Shown: in pieces, positions 1-7,120 of the stretch
Layout of the letters: every line of letters begins with the position of its first letter
Numbering within the stretch: position 1 is the first letter of the stretch
Assembly: GCA_964533785.1 (NCBI GenBank)
Contig: CAZHNG010000207.1
Location: forward strand, 1 to 12,345
Direction: 5' to 3'
Length of the DNA: 12,345 nt
Source of the DNA: JANQRV01 sp964533785
GTDB lineage: Bacteria; Bacteroidota; Bacteroidia; Chitinophagales; Saprospiraceae
The notes under the pieces: model-generated
Databases searched by the model: none
What the model was told of the DNA's origin: nothing
Seen by the model: the letters and a program-made list of their open reading frames with translations, nothing else
Translations under genes and position numbers: made by a program

Positions 1-106
1 CTTACATCATTTCCCTTAACTTCAGAGGAAGGTCATCCTCTCTTATTAGTATCTCTGGCCCAAAAAGGCAGACTATTCTAGCGTCTAAATGTAATGCCGG
101 CTAAAC

Positions 107-222
107 TTGAGGTCAAAGGTTTTTACTCACCGCAAAGACCACAAAGAAACGCTAAGAATCAAAACTTTGCGTTCTCTTTGCTTCTTTGTGGTGATAAAAA
201 TTGTACCAAGTTTTGAGGTCAA
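107..222. repeat. Short hairpin element bounded by 10-bp direct repeats
   Basis: Positions 120-156 and 165-200 form an imperfect inverted repeat of about 36 bp around a roughly 8-nt loop. The arms contain ACCGCAAAGACC and, on the other side, TTCTTTGTGGT. The structure lies between two exact copies of TTGAGGTCAA (107-116 and 213-222), which look like a target-site duplication. By recollection the arms resemble short dispersed 'CCGCAAAGACGCAAAG' repeats seen in many environmental bacterial genomes; I cannot confirm that here. No coding potential is visible. It could be a very small non-autonomous mobile element or a dispersed intergenic hairpin. Confidence 0.6.
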
Positions 223-232
223 TACATCTAAA

Positions 233-537
233 GTCTAGCGTCCATAGCCGTCCACGTGGGCCCGCCACGTGGGGCCCGTATGGGCCCGGGCAAACGTTTT
301 GAGAGCATGGAGCCCAAAAAGAAAAAATCGAAATTTTTTCTTTTTAAACTCTATGCTCTCCATATCTCTATGCCTGCCCGCCATTACTGGCACAGTAGGC
401 GGGGTTCGATAAAAATTTTAAGAGACGAAGTCTCGAAAAATCAAAGATTTCAAGCGTTCTTTAACTCGATACTATAAACTAACTCTTAACCTGCTCAGAC
501 CCATAGGGCCCTACGTGGACGGATATGGTCTAGCGTC
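233..537. mobile_element. MITE-like structured element with terminal inverted repeats and direct repeats
   Basis: The core is 243-527 (285 bp). Its left end CATAGCCGTCCACGT (243-257) and right end ACGTGGACGGATATG (513-527) are inverted copies matching at 14 of 15 bases. The match resumes at 272-284 against 500-512, after an extra 14 or so bp on the left arm created by a duplicated CCACGTGG..GGGCCC module. Exact 10-bp direct repeats GTCTAGCGTC flank the core (233-242, 528-537). Inside are four hairpins: 301-360, 377-403, 422-434 and 438-450. Together this looks like a non-autonomous transposable element, but a multibranched structured RNA would look the same. No transposase is encoded. The flanking decamer's core also occurs elsewhere in the window, which weakens the target-duplication reading. 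Confidence 0.6.
301..360. repeat. 60-nt near-perfect hairpin inside the element
   Basis: GAGAGCATGGAG (301-312) pairs with CTCTATGCTCTC (349-360) with one G-T wobble. An internal loop CCC/AAA follows. Then 316-328 (A-rich, one G) pairs perfectly with 333-345, closing on the tetraloop CGAA (329-332). This gives 25 base pairs in a 60-nt span. The inner stem ends in runs of A and T and is not followed by a further T tract, so a simple terminator is not the obvious reading. Confidence 0.75.
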
Positions 538-547
538 TCCCATCCAG

Positions 548-555
548 TATCTTTT
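548..555 (+). promoter_or_regulatory. Candidate -7 box of the pyc promoter
   Basis: TATCTTTT matches 7 of 8 positions of the Bacteroidota -7 consensus TAnnTTTG and sits 27 bp before the pyc ATG, a reasonable leader length. No TTTG lies about 19 bp upstream; that spot is the right edge of the 233-537 element and its direct repeat. The upstream half of the promoter may therefore have been replaced or supplied by the element. Confidence 0.4.
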
Positions 556-582
556 CAACATTTAAACGATCTACAACCTTAC

Positions 583-3500
583 ATGCAACATTCAAAAAAA
601 GAAACTTTCAAAATAATGGTGGCCAACCGCGGAGAAATCGCCATCCGCGTATTACGCGCTGCCTCTGAACTAAAACTGGAATTCGAAGCACAAGGAAAAT
701 CCCTGCGCACCGTAGCCATTTATACCTACGTCGACCGCTACTCCCAACATCGCTATAAAGCCGACGAAGCTTACCAGGTAGGGGCCGACGAAGATCCGCT
801 GAAACCGTACCTGGATATCGACGAGATCATCCGCATTGCCAAGAAAAATAAGGTCAATGCTATTCACCCAGGTTACGGCTTTTTATCGGAGAACGTAGCC
901 TTTGCCCGCCGTTGCGGGGAAGAAAACATCGTGTTCGTCGGACCGCAACCCGAAGTGATGGAAAAACTGGGCGATAAGGTGATGGCCAAAGAACTGGCAC
1001 GGTCGGTAGAAGTTCCGGTTATTGAGGATAGCCTGGTCAAACTCAGTGATGTCGACGTACTGAAAGCCGAAGCCCAGCGCATCGGTTACCCCGTCATTCT
1101 CAAAGCGGCGGCCGGGGGCGGCGGCCGGGGCATGCGCGTCGTAAGAAACGAAAAGGACCTGGTCAACGCCTACGAAGAAGCGCGCGGTGAAGCTAAAACC
1201 GCATTTGGCGATGATACCGTTTTTCTGGAAAAGTTCATTGAAAACCCCAAACACATCGAAGTACAGTTGATCGGGGATAATCACGGTAATTTGCGTCACC
1301 TATACGAAAGAGACTGTTCCGTACAACGGCGCTTTCAAAAAGTGGTGGAAGTCGCCCCTAGCTTTGGATTGAGCGGGCAAACCAAAGAAGCTTTGTATGC
1401 TTATGCGCTTAAAATTGGCCGTGCAGTTAATTACAACAACGCCGGTACGGTAGAATTTTTGGTGGATACCGACGAAAATATCTACTTTATAGAAGTGAAT
1501 CCCCGCGTACAGGTGGAGCATACCGTTACCGAAGAGATCACTAAAATTGACATCGTTCGCAGTCAGATACTGATCGCTCTGGACCGTAAGTTGTCCGACC
1601 CGGAGGTTGGTATTCCGGAGCAGAAAGACATCAGGAAAAATGGTTTTGCGATCCAGTGCCGGGTGACTACTGAAGATCCGTCATTGGACTTCAAACCCGA
1701 TTACGGCCGGCTGATCGCCTACCGCAGTGCCAGCGGGATGGGCATCCGCTTAGACGCCGGCAATGCTTATCCGGGGGCGATCATTTCACCTTATTTCGAT
1801 AGCCTTCTGGTAAAAGTTACGGCTAGCGGCCGCGACTTGAAAGATGCTGCCCGCCGGTTGGAGCGTGCTTTACGCGAATTTCGGATCCGCGGCGTAAAAA
1901 CCAATATCAGTTTCTTATTGCAATTATTGATGAATGAAACCTTTCAAAATGGCGAAGCGAGGGTCAATTTCATCAAAGAACATCCGGAATTGCTTAAAAA
2001 TCCGGGCTGGAGAGACCGGGCCACCAAAATGATCCGCTACTTGGCGGAAACCATTGTTAATGGTAATCCGGATGTAAAGTCAAAAAGGGGAGACCAGCAG
2101 TTTTTGGTGCCCAAAGTACCTGGCATTGAAGGTTACCAGGCCCCCGATCCGGCTATGTGTACCCGGAAAATATTCGAAGCAAAAGGAAGAGAAGGGGTGA
2201 TCGATTTTATCAAGAATCACCAGGCCATTCAATATACGGATACGACATTCAGGGACGCCCACCAGTCTTTATTGGCTACTCGCATGCGTACCCGCGACTT
2301 GCTGAACGTGGTCAAAGAATTTGATCACCGGCACGGTGCTGATGTCTTTTCGATGGAAGTATGGGGGGGCGCCACCTTCGACGTAGCTTTGCGGTTTTTG
2401 AAAGAAGATCCCTGGGAACGGCTAGCTTTGCTCAAGGCGAATTCGGAAAATGTCCTTTTCCAAATGCTGTTGCGAGGGTCCAACGCCGTAGGCTATACGG
2501 CTTACCCGGATAATTTGATAGAAAAATTCATCGAAGAAGCTTCCGAAGCCGGTATTCACATCTTCCGGATCTTCGATTCCCTGAACTGGCTGGAAGCGAT
2601 GAAAGTGAGTATTCAGGCGGTCAACAGAACGCCTTCTATTGCCGAAGCTTGTATCTGCTATACGGGCGATTTTACAAGTCGGGAAGAAACCAAATTTACT
2701 TTGCAGTACTACCTGGATCTGGCGCGCCGGCTGGAAGATGAAGGGGCCCATATTCTTGCCATTAAAGATATGGCCGGCCTGTTAAAGCCTTTGGCCGCCG
2801 CCGAATTGGTATCCAGCTTAAAGGAAGCCGTGGATATGCCCATTCACCTGCACACCCACGATACCTCCTCCATTCAGTCGGCTACCTACCTCAAAGCAGT
2901 AGATGCCAATGTTGATATTATCGATGTTTGCATCAGTTCGCTTTCCGGATTGACGGCGCAGCCAAGTTTTAATTCATTGGTGGCCCTGATGAAAGGACAC
3001 GAACGTGAAAAGCCCATTGATTTAGATTCGCTTAACGAATTTTCTACCTACTGGGAATCAGTTCGGCGGTATTATTTCCCCTTCGAAACGGAACTCAGGT
3101 CAGGTACGGCGGAAGTATACAAACACGAAATCCCGGGCGGACAATATTCTAACTTACGGCCGCAGGCCAGAGGATTAGGATTGGAAGACCAATTTGAAAC
3201 CATTAAAGAAAACTACCGGGCTGCGAATGAATTGTTCGGTAATATTATTAAGGTGACCCCTTCTTCCAAAGTTGTCGGTGATATGGCGATGTTTATGACG
3301 GCCAATAATCTGACCAAAGAAGATATACTCAAAAAAGGCCATACGCTGGACTTTCCGGATAGTGTAAAAGCCTTGATGCGCGGAGATCTCGGGCAGATAG
3401 AAGGCGGATTCCCCCCCGATATGCAAAAAATGGTATTGAAAGAGGAGCCTGCTTATACGGACCGACCTAATGCGCACCTGAAGCCGCTTGATTTTACGGA

Positions 3501-4080
3501 AGAAGCGACAGCCTTTACAAAAAAATTCGGGATGGATGAAAACAATACGCCGCACTTTATGCGCCAGTTGTTATCCTATAAACTATACCCTAAAGTCTAT
3601 GCCGATTATTTTGAGCATTACCAGACCTACGGGCCCGTCTGGCGATTACCAACCCACGCTTATTTCTTTGGCTTGGAACCCAATGAAGAAATTGTGGTCC
3701 CACTTAGTAAAGGAAAAGACCTGTTCCTAAAATACCTCAATCAAACGGAGGCGGATAACCAAGGCGTCCGGGTAGTATTTTTCCAGCTCAACGGTATGGT
3801 TCGCTCTATTTCGATCAAAGATATGAGCTCTGAAACCAGCCACGTCGTTCATCGCAAAGCGGAAGGAGAAAATGAGGTCGGTTCACCATTGCAAGGAAAC
3901 CTGGCGAAAATATTAGTGGAAGAGGGCGAAAAAGTGGAATCTAACCAACCGTTGTTCATCATTGAGGCGATGAAAATGGAAAGCACCGTCACCGCTCCGG
4001 TAGCAGGTACGATCAAAAGGGTTTTCCTGTCCGAAAAAACACTGGTGGAACAAGGTGATCTGGTGATCGAGATTAAGTAG
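583..4080 (+). CDS. pyc: Pyruvate carboxylase
   Basis: This 1165-aa enzyme carboxylates pyruvate to oxaloacetate with ATP and bicarbonate, refilling the TCA cycle in the cytoplasm. It has the full single-chain layout. The N-terminal biotin carboxylase (about 9-460) begins KIMVANRGEIAIRVLRAA, with an ATP-grasp glycine loop GGGGRGM at 178-184 and NPRVQVEH at 306-313. The carboxyltransferase barrel (about 550-820) carries metal-site residues D558 (FRDAHQ), H757 and H759 (HLHTHD), and the lysine expected to be carboxylated, K728 (AIKDMAG). The C-terminal biotin carrier domain has biotin attachment site EAMKME with K1131. Length matches the usual 1140-1180 residues. The ATG at 583 leaves a short tail before the first strand; there is no clear Shine-Dalgarno sequence, as is common in Bacteroidota. 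A separate promoter before rplS implies it is transcribed alone. Identification is secure. Confidence 0.97.
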   Translation: MQHSKKETFKIMVANRGEIAIRVLRAASELKLEFEAQGKSLRTVAIYTYVDRYSQHRYKADEAYQVGADEDPLKPYLDIDEIIRIAKKNKVNAIHPGYGFLSENVAFARRCGEENIVFVGPQPEVMEKLGDKVMAKELARSVEVPVIEDSLVKLSDVDVLKAEAQRIGYPVILKAAAGGGGRGMRVVRNEKDLVNAYEEARGEAKTAFGDDTVFLEKFIENPKHIEVQLIGDNHGNLRHLYERDCSVQRRFQKVVEVAPSFGLSGQTKEALYAYALKIGRAVNYNNAGTVEFLVDTDENIYFIEVNPRVQVEHTVTEEITKIDIVRSQILIALDRKLSDPEVGIPEQKDIRKNGFAIQCRVTTEDPSLDFKPDYGRLIAYRSASGMGIRLDAGNAYPGAIISPYFDSLLVKVTASGRDLKDAARRLERALREFRIRGVKTNISFLLQLLMNETFQNGEARVNFIKEHPELLKNPGWRDRATKMIRYLAETIVNGNPDVKSKRGDQQFLVPKVPGIEGYQAPDPAMCTRKIFEAKGREGVIDFIKNHQAIQYTDTTFRDAHQSLLATRMRTRDLLNVVKEFDHRHGADVFSMEVWGGATFDVALRFLKEDPWERLALLKANSENVLFQMLLRGSNAVGYTAYPDNLIEKFIEEASEAGIHIFRIFDSLNWLEAMKVSIQAVNRTPSIAEACICYTGDFTSREETKFTLQYYLDLARRLEDEGAHILAIKDMAGLLKPLAAAELVSSLKEAVDMPIHLHTHDTSSIQSATYLKAVDANVDIIDVCISSLSGLTAQPSFNSLVALMKGHEREKPIDLDSLNEFSTYWESVRRYYFPFETELRSGTAEVYKHEIPGGQYSNLRPQARGLGLEDQFETIKENYRAANELFGNIIKVTPSSKVVGDMAMFMTANNLTKEDILKKGHTLDFPDSVKALMRGDLGQIEGGFPPDMQKMVLKEEPAYTDRPNAHLKPLDFTEEATAFTKKFGMDENNTPHFMRQLLSYKLYPKVYADYFEHYQTYGPVWRLPTHAYFFGLEPNEEIVVPLSKGKDLFLKYLNQTEADNQGVRVVFFQLNGMVRSISIKDMSSETSHVVHRKAEGENEVGSPLQGNLAKILVEEGEKVESNQPLFIIEAMKMESTVTAPVAGTIKRVFLSEKTLVEQGDLVIEIK

Positions 4081-4083
4081 GCT

Positions 4084-4129
4084 AAGGTCAAGGCTAAGCT
4101 GAGGCAACCTCAACCTTTGCCTTAATCTT
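4084..4129 (+). terminator. Imperfect hairpin after pyc, possible terminator
   Basis: AAGGTCAAGGCTAAGCTGAGG (4084-4104) folds onto 4108-4129 across a CAA loop, with a few mismatches and one bulge. It begins 3 bp after the pyc stop and is followed by a moderately T-rich stretch without a long T run. The left arm is internally repetitive (AAGGTC, AAGGCT), so it may equally be a dispersed intergenic repeat. A weak terminator is the likelier role given its place. Confidence 0.45.
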
Positions 4130-4131
4130 AA

Positions 4132-4162
4132 TTTGCATTTTCCATTTAATTCCCTATCTTTG
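4132..4162 (+). promoter_or_regulatory. Bacteroidota-type promoter for rplS
   Basis: TTTG (4132-4135) and TATCTTTG (4155-4162) match the TTTG / TAnnTTTG consensus exactly with the canonical 19-bp spacer. Transcription should begin near 4167-4169. The new transcript would start with a small stem-loop (4167-4171 pairing with 4176-4180, loop TGAA), which could stabilise the 5' end. Confidence 0.85.
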
Positions 4163-4204
4163 CCACGCTTTTGAAAAAGCCTAATGATTTTAAATATCGA
4201 AAAG

Positions 4205-4558
4205 ATGGAAGCTATAAAATTCGTTCACGAACAATTAACACCGGCAAAAGAATTTCCAGTGATCCAACCTGGGGATAATGTGGTGGTCAGTTACCGGATC
4301 ATTGAAGGAGATAAAGAACGGGTTCAGGACTTTAGAGGGAATGTTATTCAAATCAAAGGAGAAGGTGCTACCAAAACCTTCACGGTGAGGAAAGTTTCAA
4401 GCGGTATTGGAGTGGAACGTATTTTTCCTTTTGCATCTCCCAATATTGTTGAGATCAAGCGATTGAAAAGAGGTAAAGTTCGGCGCGCCAAGCTCTACTA
4501 TCTAAGAAAACTTGTTGGTAAAAAATCCCGTATCAAGGAAAAGAGAACTGCAAGATAG
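4205..4558 (+). CDS. rplS: 50S ribosomal protein L19
   Basis: This is the 117-aa large-subunit protein L19, which sits at the interface between the 30S and 50S subunits. Family features seen are the N-terminal PGDNVVVSYRIIEG segment, the strand VQDFRGNVIQIKGEG, TFTVRKVSSGIGVERIFPFASPNI, and the basic tail GKVRRAKLYYLRKLVGKKSRIKE. I chose the ATG at 4205 because L19 proteins begin just ahead of this helix. An in-frame ATG at 4184 would add seven residues (MILNIEK) and leave a leader of only about 16 nt; it cannot be excluded. The gene has its own promoter and strong terminator, so it appears to be monocistronic, away from the rpsP-rimM-trmD-rplS cluster found in many bacteria. Confidence 0.96.
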   Translation: MEAIKFVHEQLTPAKEFPVIQPGDNVVVSYRIIEGDKERVQDFRGNVIQIKGEGATKTFTVRKVSSGIGVERIFPFASPNIVEIKRLKRGKVRRAKLYYLRKLVGKKSRIKEKRTAR

Positions 4559-4580
4559 ATTTTACATCATAGCGTTCTTC

Positions 4581-4624
4581 AAAAAACAGAATTCGGCCGT
4601 ATTGCTGAATTCTGTTTTTTTGTT
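4581..4624 (+). terminator. Rho-independent terminator of rplS
   Basis: AAAAAACAGAATTC (4581-4594) pairs perfectly with GAATTCTGTTTTTT (4607-4620) over a 12-nt loop and runs into a T tract. The A run on the left arm means it could also stop transcription from the other strand. It lies 22 bp after the rplS stop. Confidence 0.93.
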
Positions 4625-4733
4625 TTCGGGCTTGTTTGGAATCCTTAACTATTGTTTTTTATTCAATCTTTTGGAATACTTTTTATATTAGCAGGAACGA
4701 CAAATATTTGAAACAATAAAAATCGAATACAGA

Positions 4734-5812
4734 ATGAAGAACATCAAAGGACCTGCTATTTTTCTAGCTCAATTTGCAGGAGACGAAGCACCTTTCAATA
4801 CATTGGAAAACATGTGTGAATGGGCAGCATCCCTGGGATACAAAGGGGTGCAGATCCCTACCTGGGACACCCGCCTCATCGACCTGGCGAAGGCTGCCGA
4901 AAGCAAAACCTATTGTGATGAATTTAAGGGCAGAGCAGAAGAAAAAGGCGTTCAGATCACGGAACTTTCTACGCATTTGCAAGGGCAATTAGTGGCGGTA
5001 CACCCGGCTTACGATGATATGTTTGACGGTTTTGCACCTCAGGAATACCACAATAATCCTAAAGCGCGGACGGAGTGGGCGATCCAGCAATTAAAATATG
5101 CCGCTCAGGCCAGCCATAATATGGGCATCAATGTACACGCCAGTTTCTCCGGCGCATTGATCTGGCATACCGTATATCCCTGGCCGCAAAGACCGGCCGG
5201 CCTGGTAGATACCGCCTTTAAAGCCTTAGCCAACCGTTGGATACCTATTTTGGATACCTTTGAAGACTACGGTGTGGATGTGTGCTACGAATTACACCCC
5301 GGGGAAGACTTACACGACGGCATTACTTTCGAGCGCTTCCTCGAAGCAACGAATAACCACCCGCGTGCCAATATCCTATACGATCCAAGCCACTTTGTAT
5401 TACAACAATTGGATTATTTGCAATTTATCGATTTCTATCATGAGCGTATCCGGATGTTCCACGTTAAGGATGCCGAGTTTAATCCGACTGGAAAGGCTGG
5501 AGTNNNNNNNNNNGGCGGCAGGGAGTGTATGGTGGATACCAGGACTGGATCGACCGTCCGGGCCGTTTCCGTTCGCTGGGGGATGGCCAGGTCGATTTCG
5601 TCGGCATTTTCAGCAAACTAGCGCAATACGATTTCGATGGCTGGGCTGTACTGGAATGGGAATGCTGTATTAAAGACGGCGAACAAGGGGCTCGCGAAGG
5701 TGCGCAGTTTATAGCTGATCACATGATCAAAGTGACCGAAAAGGCATTCGATGATTTTGCCGGTACCGGCGCCGATGAAGCATTTAATAGAAAAATAATC
5801 GGATTGGATTAA
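4734..5812 (+). CDS. Sugar phosphate isomerase/epimerase family protein, split by an assembly gap
   Basis: A TIM-barrel protein of the xylose isomerase-like / AP endonuclease 2 fold. Such proteins isomerise or epimerise sugars and sugar acids with a divalent metal; the substrate here is unknown. Candidate metal ligands and acid/base residues are E186 and H188 (YELHPGED), D217 and H220 (YDPSH), H243 with K245 and D246 (FHVKDAEF), and E300/E302 (LEWEC), the last counted across the gap. Ten N at 5504-5513 interrupt it: upstream is read in the frame of 4734, downstream in the frame of 5525, two bases off. The upstream end reads TGKAGV and the downstream end RQGVYGGYQ, so both contig ends seem to cover the same residues. 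Joined there, the protein is about 351 aa with nothing missing. I therefore annotate one gene. The ATG at 4734 is preceded by an A-rich stretch. Confidence 0.85.
5504..5513. other. Assembly gap of 10 N
   Basis: Ten consecutive N inside the isomerase-like gene. Ten is a conventional filler length, so the true distance is unknown and may be zero or negative. The flanking codons encode overlapping residues (G-K-A-G-V before, R-Q-G-V after), suggesting that two contig ends were placed side by side without being merged. Confidence 0.95.
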
Positions 5813-5851
5813 TTCGATTATTTCGTTTCCTATCAATAGGATAAAGAGAAG

Positions 5852-5892
5852 TGAGTCATCCTAACCATCACAGGAGGGATGGCTCATTTTTA
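5852..5892 (+). terminator. Terminator after the isomerase-like gene
   Basis: TGAGTCATCC (5852-5861) pairs with GGATGGCTCA (5877-5886) with one G-T wobble, followed by TTTTTATT. It lies 40 bp after the stop at 5812 and before the convergent minus-strand gene ending at 5946. The opposite strand lacks a strong T run, so it mainly serves the plus strand. Confidence 0.8.
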
Positions 5893-5945
5893 TTAGACTT
5901 GTTCTTTCCGTATTTGCTTCTCTGGAATATAAAATTAATTCCAGG

Positions 5946-7115
5946 CTAAGCAAGATCTTCGAGAAACTCAAAAGGCTCAATCTTAATTTTCGGGTCCAAA
6001 GATTTGCGCATCGTGTAATGGATACGCTCGGGCTTGGTATTCAGTTTGGCATAAACAGCGGACGCCCGTTTATTATGTGCGCGAGTGGTGGCGAGGTAAA
6101 GGTATCGGTAACGGGTTCTATTTCGTTTTGTAGCCAGAAAATCAACCAATAAGGAATAAATGCCTTTGTTCTGAAAATCGGGATGTACTCCGAAACCCAT
6201 GCCTTTTACGTCGTAGGTTTTGGTGAAGGCCCTTTTATATAGAAAAAGGGGAATGGTCCGCCAATTTAGTTTACCTTTTACCGGTTTTAATAGAGGGTTG
6301 ATCTCAGGTAATAAAGCGGCAAAACCAGCAGGTTTACCTTCGTAATAAGCAATACAACTGAGGTTGGGGTCGACGATAGGTTTGGCCTGTATCATAATTT
6401 CCCGGATCAGTTCAGGCGAAAGTGGTTTAAAGTGTTCGTATTCACCGAATGCTGCGTTGTAAACAATACTAAAATCTCTGGCAAACCGATCTAAGTGGTT
6501 AAAATTAAATTTTTCCGTTTCAACATCAACCCTGCTGCGTACCCGTTGTGCTATTTTAGCTAACCTTTGGTAGGGCAATTCATCAATCCGGCTTTTTCGT
6601 GTGAGGATCTGTTCAAACTTTTTAAACCCCCAGGCTTCAAAAAACTTAAAATAATACGGAGGGTGATAATTTTCCTGGTAGAGGGGGGCTTTATCATAAC
6701 AGTTACTGAGCAACCCCCAGAACTTATCACGCTCACCAAAATTAACGGGCCCTTCGATCACCTTCACACCAAATTGAGATAGATACTCCAGAGCACTTTC
6801 AAAAAGTAGAAAAGCAGCATCCTGATCATTGATACATTCAAAAAAACCAATTCCTCCGATGGGATAGGCCAATTTATTATTTCTGCCGTGATCAATAAAA
6901 GCGGCGATCCTTCCTGCCGGTTGTTCCTCGTCATCAAGTAAAACGAAACACTGTGCCTCTCCGTCATCGAAAGTCTTATTGGCCTCGGGATTAAAGACGT
7001 TGTTGATGTCCGATTCCAAGGGGGCGATCCAGTAAGGATTGTCTTTATAAACGATATGGGGTGCCTTATGGAATAGCTGCCAGTCTTTCTTTGGGTTTAC
7101 TTGTATTACTTTCAT
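5946..7115 (-). CDS. GNAT-like acyltransferase fold protein (YghO-like), uncharacterised
   Basis: From the ATG at 7115 this is 389 aa; a GTG at 7124 would add three residues and overlap the upstream stop. It seems to hold two GNAT-like halves. The first (about 50-170) has AGRIAAFIDHG, GGIGFFE, VKVIEGPVNFGERDKFWG and YYFKFFEAWGFKKF. The second (about 215-370) has KPAGFAALLPE and GVHPDFQNKGIYSLL, which resembles the acetyl-CoA-binding Q/RxxGxG/A loop of GNAT enzymes. I associate this layout with large bacterial proteins related to E. coli YghO, whose function is not settled; that link is from memory. No signal peptide or membrane segment is evident. I preferred the ATG because GAAAAG lies just upstream. 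It follows the M20 gene so closely that they are very likely cotranscribed. Substrate unknown. Confidence 0.8.
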   Translation of the reverse strand: MKVIQVNPKKDWQLFHKAPHIVYKDNPYWIAPLESDINNVFNPEANKTFDDGEAQCFVLLDDEEQPAGRIAAFIDHGRNNKLAYPIGGIGFFECINDQDAAFLLFESALEYLSQFGVKVIEGPVNFGERDKFWGLLSNCYDKAPLYQENYHPPYYFKFFEAWGFKKFEQILTRKSRIDELPYQRLAKIAQRVRSRVDVETEKFNFNHLDRFARDFSIVYNAAFGEYEHFKPLSPELIREIMIQAKPIVDPNLSCIAYYEGKPAGFAALLPEINPLLKPVKGKLNWRTIPLFLYKRAFTKTYDVKGMGFGVHPDFQNKGIYSLLVDFLATKRNRTRYRYLYLATTRAHNKRASAVYAKLNTKPERIHYTMRKSLDPKIKIEPFEFLEDLA

Positions 7116-7120
7116 GCTTT

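Larger units (their letters stand above)
1..582. other. Gene-free, repeat-rich region upstream of pyc
   Basis: No convincing coding sequence is seen in these 582 bases. From left to right the region has a small hairpin (24-29 pairing with 36-41), one copy of the motif TCTAGCGTC (77-85), a 96-bp inverted-repeat element bounded by 10-bp direct repeats (107-222), and a larger 285-bp element bounded by another 10-bp direct repeat (233-537). It ends in a likely pyc promoter (-7 box at 548-555). The only frame of note (256-477) lies wholly inside the larger element and is shaped by its hairpins, so it was rejected. The density of inverted and direct repeats suggests a site that tolerates insertions. 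Confidence 0.75.

Noticed and set aside
377..410. tRNA-like T-arm (GGCGGGGTTCGAT)
   Set aside because: The GGTTCGAT loop is followed by A/T-rich sequence with no complementary 3' stem, acceptor stem or anticodon arm; the GGCGGG pairs upstream with 377-382 instead.
256..477. 73-codon plus-strand frame with a lysine-rich segment
   Set aside because: It starts at a GTG inside the terminal repeat and is built from the arms of the element's hairpins; there is no recognisable domain or ribosome binding site.
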